Assembly (NCBI GenBank): GCA_029817715.1 | Contig: JARUPY010000292.1 | Location: 124,001 to 188,000 of the forward strand | Source of the DNA: Melastoma dodecandrum | Lineage: Eukaryota; Streptophyta; Magnoliopsida; Myrtales; Melastomataceae | Reading direction: 5' to 3' | Length of the DNA: 64,000 bases | Shown: in pieces, positions 9,089 through 18,276 of the stretch | How the letters are laid out: each line of letters starts with the position of its first letter | Numbering within the stretch: position 1 is the first letter of the stretch | The notes under the pieces: generated by a model | What the model saw: the letters and a program-made list of their open reading frames with translations, nothing else | Told to the model about the DNA's origin: nothing | Database searches by the model: none | Made by a program: the position numbers and the translations under genes

Positions 9089-9718
9089 ATGGCAGACGAC
9101 CTGATCCGCTACGATCTTCTGGTGCAGGACGCCCTGCGCGGCGTGGTGCGCAAGGTGCTGACCGACGCGGCCCGCGAGGGGCTGATGGGCGAGCACCATT
9201 TCTACGTCTCGTTCCGGACGGAGGCGCCCGGCGTGCGGATGTCGCAGGCCCTGCGCGAGAAGTATCCGCAGGACATGACGATCGTCCTGCAGCACCAGTT
9301 CTGGGACCTCAACGTCACCGAGCACGCCTTCGAGGTCGGCCTGTCCTTCTCGGGCGTGCCGGAGCGGCTGCTGGTGCCGTTCGAGGCCCTGTCGGGCTTC
9401 TTCGACCCCTCCGTGCAGTTCGGCCTGAAGTTCGATCTCAGCGAGGCCGGCGAGGCGCCCGAGGAGGCGAACGCCGCCCCGGCCAAGGCCGGCCCGCGCG
9501 GCGCGGGCTCCGAACCCGGCGAGGTCCGGCCCAAGAGCGCCGGTGTCGCCACGATCGGGGCGGCCGCGCCGAAGGGTCTGCCGGCGCCCGCGGCGGCGAG
9601 CGACAAGGGCTCGCCCAAGCCGGACGAGAAGGAGCCCCGCCCGGCAGCCGCCAAGAAGGACGGCGAGGAAGCCGGCGCCGAGGTCGTGAGCCTGGACGCG
9701 TTCCGCAAGAAGAGCTGA
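9089..9718 (+). CDS. sspB: alpha-type SspB, ClpXP adaptor
   Basis: Adaptor that binds ssrA-tagged proteins and delivers them to ClpXP. The N-terminal 125 residues form the SspB fold (MADDLIRYDLLVQDALRGVV, then HHFYVSF, FWDLNV and VGLSFSGVPERL). A long, charged, alanine/proline-rich linker (about 130-195) leads to a short conserved C-terminal ClpX-binding tail (VVSLDAFRKKS). It lies about 60 bases downstream of the tmRNA gene on the same strand, so the tag and its reader are neighbours. The ribosome site before ATG 9089 is weak. Confidence 0.93.
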   Translation: MADDLIRYDLLVQDALRGVVRKVLTDAAREGLMGEHHFYVSFRTEAPGVRMSQALREKYPQDMTIVLQHQFWDLNVTEHAFEVGLSFSGVPERLLVPFEALSGFFDPSVQFGLKFDLSEAGEAPEEANAAPAKAGPRGAGSEPGEVRPKSAGVATIGAAAPKGLPAPAAASDKGSPKPDEKEPRPAAAKKDGEEAGAEVVSLDAFRKKS

Positions 9719-9758
9719 ATTCTTCCGAGGCCGAATCGACGGCCGGGGGATTTCAGGG

Positions 9759-10019
9759 GTGTACGAGGGTATCGCGCAGCCGGGACCATCGGCGCGCGTG
9801 CGGAAGTACCGCGTGAAGCGCTTCAACGATGGGTTGAAGCTGGCTGCGACCCTATTTCATGCGTCGGCCATCGCCACGATCGGCCTCGTGGCCATCCATC
9901 CCATCGCCCATCGGCACCTGGATCCGCTCTCAGATGGCGGTTGGACCTTGCTGATCGCCCCACTCGTCCTACATTTGATGGGTCAGACCATGATCAGATT
10001 CCTGCGTCCGGAGGATTGA
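9759..10019 (+). CDS. small two-helix membrane protein
   Basis: An 86-residue protein with a GTG start at 9759, preceded by GGGGGA. After a basic N terminus (RKYRVKRFNDG) there are two hydrophobic segments (about 29-47 and 62-80). I do not recognise a family. It is followed after four bases by another small membrane protein with its own strong ribosome site, suggesting a two-gene unit. Confidence 0.6.
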   Translation: MYEGIAQPGPSARVRKYRVKRFNDGLKLAATLFHASAIATIGLVAIHPIAHRHLDPLSDGGWTLLIAPLVLHLMGQTMIRFLRPED

Positions 10020-10023
10020 TCGT

Positions 10024-10158
10024 ATGACCCAAGCTTATGCCAATCAGATCCTCGCGCTAGCTCTTGCGATATCGGCCATTGGCCTCGGCGGTCTCTTCAT
10101 TGCGTCACGGCTTTACGACCGCAAAACCCGTCAGCTTGAGGCGCGGCGGGGCGATTAG
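10024..10158 (+). CDS. 44-residue single-helix membrane peptide
   Basis: Starts MTQAYANQILALALAISAI: one transmembrane helix (about 8-28) followed by a basic tail ([17 protein letters not shown]). GGAGGA lies about nine bases before the ATG, overlapping the end of the preceding gene, which supports real translation and coupling. Its TAG overlaps the stop codon of the convergent P450 gene by four bases. Family unknown. Confidence 0.6.
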   Translation: MTQAYANQILALALAISAIGLGGLFIASRLYDRKTRQLEARRGD

Positions 10159-11543
10159 CCCCGTCCCTCGGCCTCCATGCGCAGCCCGTGCTCCGGTCGC
10201 AGCGTCACCCGGTGGAGCGGCGTGACCGGGGGGTGATCGGCCGGCAGGTGGAACCGCACCGCCCGTACGATATGGGCCAGCAGGATCACCGCCTCCTGAA
10301 CCGAAAAGCTCTGCCCGATGCAGACCCGCGGCCCGGCCCCGAACGGCAGGTAGGTGAAGCGCGGGATGCTCTCGCGATTCTCGGGCAGGAAGCGCTCGGG
10401 GACGAAGGCCTCCGGGTCCTCCCACAGCAGTTCGTGGCGATGGAGCACCCAGGGCGCCACCATCACCAGCGAGCCCCGCGGCACCTTGATCCGGCCGAGC
10501 CGGTCGTCCCGGACCGCCTGACGGCTGAGGAACGGCACCGGCGGGAACAGGCGCATCGCCTCCTCGATCGCCGCCCGGGTGAAGGGCAGGCGCTCGACGG
10601 AAAAATCCCCCGGCCCGGCCGCGTCGACCTCGGCCTCGACGCGTGCCTGGGCGATGGGATCCTGCGACAGGCAGTAGAGCGTCCAGGTCAGGGAATTGGC
10701 GGTGGTCTCGTGGCCGGCCGCGATGAAGGTCACGATGTTGGCCTTCACGGCGAGGTCCGAGAGGCCGGTGCCGGTCTCGGGGTCCTGCGCGGCGAGCAGC
10801 AGCGTCAGCAGGTCCCGCGGAGCATCACCCTGCGCCATCAGCGCCTTGCGCCGGGCGATCAGCTCGTCGACCACCTCGGCGAAGAAGCGGCCAGCCGGCC
10901 GCGCCCGCAGGCGGCCGATCCGCGGCACGAAGTCGGGCACGCCGAACACGTCGAGGGGGTCGATCGGCCCCACCGCCTCAAGGAAGCGCGTGATGGCGCG
11001 GCCCAGCGCGTCCGGATCGCCCGGCAGCCCTCGCGTGAAAATCGTCCGCTCCAGCACGTCCAGCGTGACGCGGGTCATCTCCAGGGCGACGTCAACCTGT
11101 TTGCCGGCCCGGCGGGCGAGGCGCCGGCCGAGGCGCGCGCCTGCGGCGTTCATCGCGTCGGAAAAGCCCTGGACCGTGCGGGCGTTGAAGATCGGCGCCA
11201 GTGTCCGGCGCTGGAGCCGCCACTCGTCGCCCTCGGCGCTGAGCAGGCCGTTGCCGAGGCCGGGGGCGAGCACCCGGCGCTGGAGGTCGTCCTTGCGATA
11301 ATTCTCGGCCTTCTCGATCAGCACATGGCGAACCAGTGCTGGGTCGCTCACCAGGGTGATCCGGCCCATCGCGCCCTCGGCCGCCACCACCGGCAGCTTG
11401 AAATGCGCGTCCATCCAGGTGGTGATCGGGTTCTTCCGCGCCGCCCGCAGGAACTCGAAGAGGCCCAGCGGCTCCTTCAGCGGAGGCGGCACGGTGGGGC
11501 GGAAGCGGGTGGCGGGCTCGGGGAGATCGATCGTCGCGCTCAT
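10155..11543 (-). CDS. cytochrome P450
   Basis: Heme monooxygenase of about 462 residues. The I-helix oxygen-binding motif AGHETTANS, the K-helix ExxR motif (EEAMRL) and the heme-binding loop [10 protein letters not shown] with the cysteine ligand near residue 408 are all present. The ATG at 11543 has a strong GGAAGGAG site; a longer frame to 11645 has none. No ferredoxin or reductase gene is adjacent, so the electron donor must be elsewhere. It lies between sspB and fumC. Substrate cannot be read from the sequence. Confidence 0.93.
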   Translation of the reverse strand: MSATIDLPEPATRFRPTVPPPLKEPLGLFEFLRAARKNPITTWMDAHFKLPVVAAEGAMGRITLVSDPALVRHVLIEKAENYRKDDLQRRVLAPGLGNGLLSAEGDEWRLQRRTLAPIFNARTVQGFSDAMNAAGARLGRRLARRAGKQVDVALEMTRVTLDVLERTIFTRGLPGDPDALGRAITRFLEAVGPIDPLDVFGVPDFVPRIGRLRARPAGRFFAEVVDELIARRKALMAQGDAPRDLLTLLLAAQDPETGTGLSDLAVKANIVTFIAAGHETTANSLTWTLYCLSQDPIAQARVEAEVDAAGPGDFSVERLPFTRAAIEEAMRLFPPVPFLSRQAVRDDRLGRIKVPRGSLVMVAPWVLHRHELLWEDPEAFVPERFLPENRESIPRFTYLPFGAGPRVCIGQSFSVQEAVILLAHIVRAVRFHLPADHPPVTPLHRVTLRPEHGLRMEAEGRG

Positions 11544-11662
11544 CGGCTCCTTCCGGCGGAACAGAGCCCCGCCCTTGTCGGTGCGCCGGCACAAACCGGC
11601 ATCGCGATTCATCCGCGCCTCATTTAAGTAGGCACCGCACTGCACCAGACGTAGAGGCCACG

Positions 11663-13072
11663 ATGTCGCCCACCGAGACCGCCACCCGCACCGAGTCCGA
11701 CACCTTCGGTCCGATCGAGGTCCCGGCGCATCGCTACTGGGGCGCGCAGACCCAGCGCTCGATCCAGAACTTCAAGATCGGCACCGACCGGATGCCGGCG
11801 CCGCTGGTGCATGCGCTCGGCCTCGTGAAGCAGGCCGCCGCCCTGGTGAACAAGGATCTCGGCGCCCTCGAGCCGAAGCTCGCCGACGCCATCGCGGCCT
11901 CGGCCGCCGAAGTCGTCGAGGGCCGCTACGACGACGAGTTCCCCCTCGTCGTCTACCAGACCGGCTCGGGCACGCAGTCGAACATGAACGCCAACGAGGT
12001 GATCGCGAGCCTCGCCAACGAGCGGCTGGGCGGCCAGCGCGGCGGCAAGTCGCCGGTCCACCCGAACGACCATTGCAACCGCGGCCAGTCCTCGAACGAC
12101 ACGTTCCCGACCGCCATGCACATCGCGGTGGCCCGCGAGATCCAGGGCCGCCTGCTGCCGGCGCTCTCCCACCTGCACGGGGCGCTGGACGCCAAGGCCA
12201 AGGCGTTCGCGTCGATCGTCAAGATCGGCCGCACCCACCTGCAGGACGCGACGCCGGTCTCCCTCGGCCAGGAATTCTCGGGCTACGCCGCCCAGGTGGC
12301 GCTCGGCGGCTCGCGGGTCGCCGCGACCCTGCCGGGGGTCCTGGCGCTCGCCCAGGGCGGCACCGCGGTCGGCACCGGGCTCAACGCCCATCCGGAATTC
12401 GCCGAGCGCTTCGCCGCCAAGGTCGCCGAGCTGACCGGCCTGCCCTTCACCTCGGCCGAGAACAAGTTCGAGGCGCTCGCCACCCACGACGCCCTGGTGT
12501 TCACGCAGGGCGCGCTCGCGGCGCTTGCCGCCGGCCTGTTCAAGATCGCCCAGGACATCCGCTTCCTCGGCTCGGGCCCGCGCTCCGGCCTCGGCGAGCT
12601 GTCGCTGCCCGAGAACGAGCCCGGCTCCTCGATCATGCCCGGCAAGGTCAACCCGACCCAGTGCGAGGCGCTGACGATGGTCTGCGCCCAGGTGATCGGC
12701 AACGGCACCACGGTGAGCTTCGCCGGCTCCCAGGGCAATTTCGAGCTCAACGTGTTCAAGCCGGTGATCGCCAACGCGGTGCTGCAGTCGATCCGCCTGC
12801 TGGCCGATGCGGCGATCAGCTTCACCGACAATTGCGTGGTCGGCATCAAGGCCAACGAGGACAAGATCGCCGACCTGATGAGCCGCTCGCTCATGCTGGT
12901 GACCGCGCTCGCCCCCTCGATCGGCTACGACAAGGCCGCCGAGATCGCCAAGACCGCGCACAAGAATGGCACCACCCTCAAGCAGGAGGCGCTGCGCCTC
13001 GGCTACGTCACCGAGGAGGAGTTCGAGCGCGTGGTCCGGCCGGAAACGATGCTGGCCCCCAGCGCCGATTGA
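11663..13072 (+). CDS. fumC: class II fumarate hydratase
   Basis: Interconverts fumarate and malate in the citric acid cycle. The 469-residue protein has the class II signature [13 protein letters not shown], the [10 protein letters not shown] substrate segment near the N terminus, [14 protein letters not shown] and the active-site [13 protein letters not shown]. It lacks the iron-sulfur cluster of class I enzymes. AGAGG precedes ATG 11663. Divergent from the P450 gene; followed by a probable terminator and DUF4169. Confidence 0.97.
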   Translation: MSPTETATRTESDTFGPIEVPAHRYWGAQTQRSIQNFKIGTDRMPAPLVHALGLVKQAAALVNKDLGALEPKLADAIAASAAEVVEGRYDDEFPLVVYQTGSGTQSNMNANEVIASLANERLGGQRGGKSPVHPNDHCNRGQSSNDTFPTAMHIAVAREIQGRLLPALSHLHGALDAKAKAFASIVKIGRTHLQDATPVSLGQEFSGYAAQVALGGSRVAATLPGVLALAQGGTAVGTGLNAHPEFAERFAAKVAELTGLPFTSAENKFEALATHDALVFTQGALAALAAGLFKIAQDIRFLGSGPRSGLGELSLPENEPGSSIMPGKVNPTQCEALTMVCAQVIGNGTTVSFAGSQGNFELNVFKPVIANAVLQSIRLLADAAISFTDNCVVGIKANEDKIADLMSRSLMLVTALAPSIGYDKAAEIAKTAHKNGTTLKQEALRLGYVTEEEFERVVRPETMLAPSAD

Positions 13073-13083
13073 TCTTGCGACTT

Positions 13084-13110
13084 GGCCGGCGCGGATGTCC
13101 TGCGCCGGCC
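13084..13110 (+). terminator. hairpin after fumC
   Basis: Perfect 9-bp stem GGCCGGCGC/GCGCCGGCC with a 9-base loop, 12 bases after the fumC stop. It is followed by GCCTTTGCT, a weak T tract, so termination may be partial and allow readthrough into the DUF4169 gene. Confidence 0.5.
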
Positions 13111-13131
13111 GCCTTTGCTGGGAGGCGATCC

Positions 13132-13335
13132 GTGGCCGAGATCATCAACCTGCGTCAGATCCGCAAGGCGAAGGCTCGCGCCGAGGCGGATGCCAAGGCC
13201 GAGTCGAACCGGATCGCCTTCGGCCAGCCGAAGAAGGCCAAGACCCTCCAGCAGCGGCGCAAGGCCCTGGAGGTCGAGCGCCACGAGGGCCATCGCCTGG
13301 AGCGGGGCGCGCCGGATTCTGACGCGGCGGACTGA
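13132..13335 (+). CDS. DUF4169 family protein
   Basis: A 67-residue basic, helical protein starting (GTG) MAEIINLRQIRKAKARAEAD. This matches DUF4169, a short family usually found beside fumC and sspB in Hyphomicrobiales. GGAGG lies seven bases before the GTG at 13132. Role unknown. The high Arg/Lys/Glu content and absence of hydrophobic segments suggest a soluble nucleic-acid or protein-binding helix. Confidence 0.8.
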   Translation: MAEIINLRQIRKAKARAEADAKAESNRIAFGQPKKAKTLQQRRKALEVERHEGHRLERGAPDSDAAD

Positions 13336-13362
13336 GAGCGGATCCGGATGCCGCAGTCCCAC

Positions 13363-13453
13363 CGTCTTTGCGAGTGGAGCGAAGCAATCCAGTCGGCGCC
13401 ACGCTTGCCAACGTCGCGCTGCCCTGGGTCGCTTCGCTCCGCTCGCTCAGACG
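13363..13453. repeat. palindromic intergenic repeat (CGTCTTTGCGAG type)
   Basis: Left arm CGTCTTTGCGAGTGGAGCGA and right arm (reverse complement) CGTCTGAGCGAGCGGAGCGA make a large imperfect palindrome around GCAATCCAG/CTGGGTC. The same left-arm word occurs at 15,623 and, after the IS66 element, continues at 17,207-17,226. It behaves as a REP-like dispersed element. Confidence 0.65.
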
Positions 13454-13473
13454 GGACGTGCAGACGCCTCGCC

Positions 13474-13704
13474 ATGAGCGCCGGCATCACCAAGCGCTCG
13501 GTGATGATCGCGGGCCACCGCACCAGCGTCTCCCTGGAGGATCCGTTCTGGGCCGCGCTGCGCGAGGTTGCGGAGGCGCGGGGCCAGTCGGTCCAGGCGC
13601 TGATCGGCACGATCGATGCCGGGCGCGGCGGCCAGAACCTGTCCTCGGCGATCCGGGTGTTCGTGCTAGAGGCCGTGCGCAGGCCGCCGATCCAGCAAAC
13701 GTGA
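13474..13704 (+). CDS. ribbon-helix-helix domain protein
   Basis: A 76-residue protein starting MSAGITKRSVMIAGHRTSVS. A short strand (TSVSLEDPFWAALREVA) and two helices fit the RHH_4-type DNA-binding fold that follows DUF4169 in related genomes. An in-frame extension upstream runs through the palindromic repeat and has no ribosome site, so ATG 13474 is chosen. Probable small transcriptional regulator; target unknown. Confidence 0.75.
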   Translation: MSAGITKRSVMIAGHRTSVSLEDPFWAALREVAEARGQSVQALIGTIDAGRGGQNLSSAIRVFVLEAVRRPPIQQT

Positions 13705-13785
13705 GCGTGTTCCGGTCGCTCCACTCTTCCGGTCGGCGTTGCGATGTGACATCTGCGTGACAAAACCTCGCAGGAAAGTCGACCC

Positions 13786-14403
13786 ATGGCCAACCGGGAA
13801 CCGCTGCTCAAGCCCGTCCCGATCGCGGAGCTGCGGCCGACCCAGATGACCGTCGGCTACCGGGAGGTGGCGGAGAAGCGCCGCCGCTGGCGTGCCTATG
13901 ACGGCGACAAGAAGCGGGAATTCCTCGGCGCGCATCAGATCCCGACGGTGCTGGGCCCGAAGAAGCGCCACTACGTCGTCGACCATCACCATCTCTCCCG
14001 CGCCCTGCAGGAGGAGGGCGTCAAGGACGTGCTGGTGACCGTGATCGCCGATCTGCACCATCTGGAGAAGGATGCCTTCTGGACGGTCTGCGACCACAAG
14101 TCGTGGGTCTATCCCTACGATGCCGAGGGGGTGCGCCGGGACTTCAAGGACCTCCCGAAGGCGATCGCCGACCTCGCCGACGATCCCTTCCGCAGCCTCG
14201 CGGGCGAGTTGCGCCGGGCCGGCGGCTTCGCCAAGGACACGACGCCGTTCAGCGAGTTCCTGTGGGCGGACTTCCTCCGGCGCAACATCAAGGAGAAGCG
14301 CGTCGAGAACGATTTCTCCGACGCCATGGAGAAGGCCATGGCGCTGGCCAAGTCCAAGGATGCCGGATACCTGCCGGGCTGGTGCGGGCCCTCGGAGGGC
14401 TGA
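13786..14403 (+). CDS. ParB-like nuclease-fold protein (ParBc_2 type)
   Basis: A 205-residue protein with an N-terminal ParB/Srx-like domain: PVPIAELRPTQMTVGYREV, the basic segment KRRRWRAYDGDKKREFLG, and YVVDHHHLSRALQEEG, a motif typical of the putative ParB-like nuclease family PF08857. There is no C-terminal helix-turn-helix or dimer domain as in chromosome-partitioning ParB, and no parA or parS is nearby, so a partition role is unlikely. Function unknown. Confidence 0.75.
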   Translation: MANREPLLKPVPIAELRPTQMTVGYREVAEKRRRWRAYDGDKKREFLGAHQIPTVLGPKKRHYVVDHHHLSRALQEEGVKDVLVTVIADLHHLEKDAFWTVCDHKSWVYPYDAEGVRRDFKDLPKAIADLADDPFRSLAGELRRAGGFAKDTTPFSEFLWADFLRRNIKEKRVENDFSDAMEKAMALAKSKDAGYLPGWCGPSEG

Positions 14404-14667
14404 TCAGATCCCCCGGCAGGGCGTTGCGGATCCACACATCGGGTTCGGGACCATCGCGGCGTTGCTAGGTTTGACGGTCCGTATCTCCCCCGCAGACGGG
14501 GAGGGAGATGCGCGCCACCGTTCAGCCCTCTCCGAGGGAGACGTCCGGCGATCGGCTGATCCGCCCCCGGGCGCTGTCGTGCCCGTCTGCCCGAAAAACG
14601 CCCCGGGGGCGGGCCACGTTCCGGCGCGCGCCCGCGCCCGCCCTCTCAGACGGACGAACTGCCCCGC

Positions 14668-15600
14668 ATGCCGACGCCGCGTCTCGCCTCGTCCCTGGCC
14701 CAGAGCCTCGCGCTCGCCGCCCTATTCCTGCCGGCTGCCGCGCAGGCTCAGGACCGCGGCAGCGTGAACCCGAAACCCCTGCCGCCGCTGGAGCACCCGG
14801 ACGCGCCCTCGACGCCCGCCAAGGCGCTGTTCGGCCGCGTCACGAAGGCGTCCGCCGGACCGGCCCATATCTACGGCTTCTACGCGAAGGGCTGCTTCTC
14901 CGGCGGCGAGGCCCTGCCGCTCGACGGGCCGAACTGGCAGGTGATGCGCCCGTCCCGCAACCGGATGTGGGGCACGCCCTACCTCGTCGACTTCATCGAG
15001 CGGCTCTCGCAGAAGGCCGCCCGGGTCGGCTGGCCGGGGCTGCTGGTCGGCGATATGGCCCAGCCCCGGGGCGGCCCGATGATCACCGGCCACGCCTCGC
15101 ACCAGATCGGCATCGACGCCGATGTCTGGCTGACGCCGATGCCCGATCACCGCATGAGCCGGGCGGAGCGCGAGGAGACCTCCGCCACCGACATGGTCCG
15201 GCCCGACCGGCTCGACATCGACCCGCAGGTCTGGACGCCGACGCACCTGCAATTGATCAAGCTCACCGCCGAGCAGCCGGAGGTGGAGCGCATCTTCGTC
15301 AACGCGGCGATCAAGAAGGCGCTCTGCCGCGACGCTGCCGGCAGCCGCTGGATGTCCAAGGTGCGCCCGATGTACGGGCACAATTACCACTACCATATCC
15401 GGCTGGCCTGCCCGGCCGGCCAGGAGGATTGCCAGGCCCAGACCCCGCCCCCCGGCGGCGACGGCTGCGACGACCTCGGTTACTGGTTCTCGGACGCGGT
15501 GCTGCATCCGAAGCCGCCGACGAAGCCGGCCAAACCCAAGCCGCCCATGACCATGGCGGCCCTGCCTGCGGCGTGCCGGACGGTGCTGAACGCGCCGTGA
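14668..15600 (+). CDS. mepA: penicillin-insensitive murein endopeptidase MepA
   Basis: Periplasmic LAS metallopeptidase that cleaves D-Ala-mDAP cross-links in peptidoglycan. The 310 residues start with a signal peptide (about 1-27, ending AAAQAQ). Zinc-binding motifs are visible as ITGHASHQIGIDADVWL (H and D ligands) and YGHNYHYHIRLACP (final histidines). The 264 bases upstream (14,404-14,667) contain a CTCCCCCGCAGACGGGGAGG-type inverted repeat, related to copies near 30.4 and 40.2 kb, but no gene. Confidence 0.93.
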   Translation: MPTPRLASSLAQSLALAALFLPAAAQAQDRGSVNPKPLPPLEHPDAPSTPAKALFGRVTKASAGPAHIYGFYAKGCFSGGEALPLDGPNWQVMRPSRNRMWGTPYLVDFIERLSQKAARVGWPGLLVGDMAQPRGGPMITGHASHQIGIDADVWLTPMPDHRMSRAEREETSATDMVRPDRLDIDPQVWTPTHLQLIKLTAEQPEVERIFVNAAIKKALCRDAAGSRWMSKVRPMYGHNYHYHIRLACPAGQEDCQAQTPPPGGDGCDDLGYWFSDAVLHPKPPTKPAKPKPPMTMAALPAACRTVLNAP

Positions 15601-15641
15601 GGCGGCCCCGCCGACGGCGCACCGTCTTTGCGAGCGGAGCG

Positions 15642-17206
15642 GTAACTACCCAGGAGGGCAGTTTTATTCGGCGGCCAGCTGGTCGAGGAGTTGGGCGGGT
15701 TCGAGGGCCAGGACGGCGAGGATGTCCCATCCGCGCTTTCTGGCGGTGCCGATCAGGGTGCGCAGGGTTGCGAAGTCCTGCGCGCCCGCCAGGGTGCGGA
15801 AGCCGCCCGAGATCTTCTGGCGCAGCTTCATCATGCGGATGTCGGCCTCGGCCTCGTTGTTGGTGAACGGCACTGCGGGCTCGTGCAGGAACAGCAGTAC
15901 GGCCGCCTTGTGCTGCTGCAGGCGCAGCACGAGGTTGTGGCCGGCCCGGCGGCGGATGCGCCCGCGTTTGACCGCCCGCGGCAGGGGTGCCAGGGCCGCG
16001 TGCCAGGCCAGCCCCGCCTGGACGATCCGGTCGTACAGGCGCTCGGCCCGGTCGATCAGCGGGGGCGGGATCGCCGCGCCGCGCTCCTGCGCCCGCTGGA
16101 CCCGGCGGCACAGCCGGCGCAGCAGGCGGCGCATCCGCCCGGCCCAGGCCTCGCCGTCGATCTCGGCGACCGCGGTGAGTTCGCGCAGGTGATGGGCGTT
16201 GCACAGCGCGTGGGTGACGCCCGGCATCTGGAAGTACGAGGTCCAGTGGTCGTGCACGACGATCCCCTCGACCCCGTCGAGCATGGCCCCGCGCCGGGCG
16301 GCGACACGATAATCCACCAGCCCGGCGGACCCGGCGGTGGAGGCCACGTGCAGCCAGTACGGCCGGGTCCGGACGCGCAGGCCGGTCTCGTCCAGATGCT
16401 TGACCGGCGCCCGGCAGATCCGCGCCCGCACGGCGGCTGCGAAGTCCTGCGCGCGCGCGGCCGCCCGGCCGACCATCCGGCCAATGGTGCCGGCCGACAC
16501 CGACAGGCCGAGCCCGTCCCGGAGCACCTGGCGCAGGCGATCCTCGGGCAGGAACTGCGCGCCGGCCAGATAGGCCACCAGCGCGCCCAGCCGTGGGCCG
16601 TACTGCACCGGCGCACGCACCGTGGCCGGGACGGTGCCGGCCGTCACGTGGCCGCAGCCGGGGCAGGTGCAGCGATAGATCCGGTGCTCGCTGACCTGCA
16701 GCGGCGCCGGCTCGGGCAGGTCGAACACCTGGCGGCGGCCGGCCAGGACACGGGGCACATCCTGCAGCGGCGTCCGGCAGCGGGCGCAGAAGCTCGGGCG
16801 ATGGTCGATGACCACATCGGCCAGCGCGACCTGCTTCAGGGTGCGGCCGGGATGGCCGGGCTGAGCGCCCGGCTTGCGGCCCCCGCGCTCGCGCAGGCTG
16901 CGGGTCCGCCGCACCGGCCCGGCCGGCCCGTCGCTCGACGGCGGCTTGCTGCTGGTCGCGCTGTCCAGCCCCAGCCGCCGCTCCAGCTCCGCCACACGCG
17001 CCCGCAGGTGCGCGGTCTCCTGCTCCAGCAGCGCATTGCGCTGCTCCAGCAAGACGTTGCGCTGCTCCAGCACCGCCACCAGCGCCAGAAGCCGCTCAAT
17101 CGTCTCCGCTGTCACGGCGAGCGTCATCCTCGCCTTGACTCACGCCCGCCACCGACCCGTCAACCCATCACCACACAGAACCGCTTGGGATGACCTGGGT
17201 AGTTAC
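15642..17206. mobile_element. IS66-family insertion sequence, apparently complete
   Basis: 1,565 bp bounded by 13-bp perfect inverted repeats GTAACTACCCAGG / CCTGGGTAGTTAC and flanked by the 8-bp target duplication GCGGAGCG (15,634-15,641 and 17,207-17,214). Terminal GTAA and 8-bp duplications are the pattern of the IS66 family. It carries one transposase frame and no small tnpA/tnpB frames, as in the ISBst12-like subgroup. Removing it mentally rejoins a dispersed repeat (see 13,363), so the target was intergenic and no gene was broken. Confidence 0.93.
15664..17127 (-). CDS. IS66-family transposase (single-ORF type)
   Basis: A 487-residue transposase. The N-terminal leucine-rich coiled coil (LEQRNVLLEQRNALLEQE) is followed by KPPSSDGP, then a zinc-binding region (FCARCRTPL and CTCPGCGH), the DDE domain (HLDETGLRV; VVHDHWTSYFQMP; FTNNEAEADIRMMKLRQKISGG with the final glutamate) and the IS66 C-terminal segment. 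The frame is uninterrupted, so the element may be active. Confidence 0.93.
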   Translation of the reverse strand: MTLAVTAETIERLLALVAVLEQRNVLLEQRNALLEQETAHLRARVAELERRLGLDSATSSKPPSSDGPAGPVRRTRSLRERGGRKPGAQPGHPGRTLKQVALADVVIDHRPSFCARCRTPLQDVPRVLAGRRQVFDLPEPAPLQVSEHRIYRCTCPGCGHVTAGTVPATVRAPVQYGPRLGALVAYLAGAQFLPEDRLRQVLRDGLGLSVSAGTIGRMVGRAAARAQDFAAAVRARICRAPVKHLDETGLRVRTRPYWLHVASTAGSAGLVDYRVAARRGAMLDGVEGIVVHDHWTSYFQMPGVTHALCNAHHLRELTAVAEIDGEAWAGRMRRLLRRLCRRVQRAQERGAAIPPPLIDRAERLYDRIVQAGLAWHAALAPLPRAVKRGRIRRRAGHNLVLRLQQHKAAVLLFLHEPAVPFTNNEAEADIRMMKLRQKISGGFRTLAGAQDFATLRTLIGTARKRGWDILAVLALEPAQLLDQLAAE

Positions 17207-17265
17207 GCGGAGCGAAGCAATGACGGCGGCTGTTCGGCGCGCTGGCGGAGTGCTAACGCCGCGGG

Positions 17266-17412
17266 ATGCCCCGCTGGCTCTTCCTCATCCTCGCCACCGC
17301 CGTCGCCCTCTCGGTTCTGGGCAGCGTGCTGATCGTGCTGCGCAGCCCGAACAGCACGCCGCCCCTGAGCGGGTCCCCCGCGGCGCAGCCGCGGCCCGGC
17401 GGGAACCCGTGA
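17266..17412 (+). CDS. 48-residue membrane peptide
   Basis: Begins MPRWLFLILATAVALSVLGS: one transmembrane helix (about 3-24), then a short proline-rich tail that would face the periplasm. It lies between the IS66 right end and msrA, convergent with the latter with three bases between stop codons. No strong ribosome site is seen. Plausible but unproven. Confidence 0.45.
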   Translation: MPRWLFLILATAVALSVLGSVLIVLRSPNSTPPLSGSPAAQPRPGGNP

Positions 17413-17415
17413 CGG

Positions 17416-18072
17416 TCAGGCCGCGACGCCGGTCGCGACCGGGCAGCTGACGCCGGTGCCGCCCAGACCGCAATAACCGCCCGGGTTCTTGGCCAGGTAT
17501 TGCTGGTGGTAGCCTTCCGCGAAGTAGAAGTGCTCCAGTGGCTTGATCTCGGTGGTGATGTCCGGGAAGCCGCGCTGGCGCAGCGCCTCCGCATAGGCCT
17601 CGCGCACCGCCTTGGCCGTCGCTTCCTGGGCCGGGCCGTTCGTGTAGATGCCTGAACGGTACTGCGTGCCGACATCGTTGCCCTGGCGCAGGCCCTGGGT
17701 CGGGTCGTGGCTCTCGAAGAAGGTCCGCAGCACTGCATCCAGCGGCAGTACCGCCGGGTCGAAGGCCACCAGCACGACCTCGTTATGTCCGGTCCGGCCG
17801 GTGCAGACCTCCTCGTAGGTCGGGTTCGGGGTGTAGCCGCCGGCATAGCCCACGGCGGTCACGAACACGCCCTCCGGTAGCTGCCAGAACCGGCGCTCGG
17901 CACCCCAGAAGCAGCCGAGCCCGAGGACGATCGTCTCGGTGCCGGGCGGGTAGGGTCCCTTCAGCGGATGACCGGTGACGTAATGGGTCTCGGATGTCGG
18001 GAGCGGCGTCGGGCGCCCCGGCAGGGCCTCGGCGGGGCTCGGCATCTCGGGGCGCTTGCGGAACAGGAACAT
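17416..18072 (-). CDS. msrA: peptide methionine-S-sulfoxide reductase MsrA
   Basis: Repairs oxidised methionine (S epimer) in proteins. In the 218-residue protein the catalytic cysteine is C54 in the GCFWGAE motif; conserved [20 protein letters not shown] and a C-terminal recycling-cysteine region ([13 protein letters not shown]) are present. No signal peptide, so cytoplasmic. The start ATG 18072 is chosen because the long upstream extension (to 18612) shows no similarity. Divergent from the LOV gene with 204 bases between them, which could hold a shared promoter region. Confidence 0.95.
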   Translation of the reverse strand: MFLFRKRPEMPSPAEALPGRPTPLPTSETHYVTGHPLKGPYPPGTETIVLGLGCFWGAERRFWQLPEGVFVTAVGYAGGYTPNPTYEEVCTGRTGHNEVVLVAFDPAVLPLDAVLRTFFESHDPTQGLRQGNDVGTQYRSGIYTNGPAQEATAKAVREAYAEALRQRGFPDITTEIKPLEHFYFAEGYHQQYLAKNPGGYCGLGGTGVSCPVATGVAA

Positions 18073-18276
18073 CGGCTTGCCTTCCGGTCTCTGGGCTCCA
18101 GCCGAATATGGGGGCTCCGCCGCCGCCGAGAAAGCGGCGCGGGCCCGATCGGCGGCATCCAGTCCGTCGCAGGCGCGCTGAAACCTGGAGTGAGGGTTTG
18201 GACCGCGCGTGCAATTTCCGGCTTGTAACGGCCGCGGGTTGCGGCCAACGTGCCGCCGCGCAGGGGCTGAAACCGT

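Noticed and set aside
13786..14403. Chromosome partition locus
   Set aside because: The ParB-like protein lacks the helix-turn-helix and there is no parA or parS nearby.
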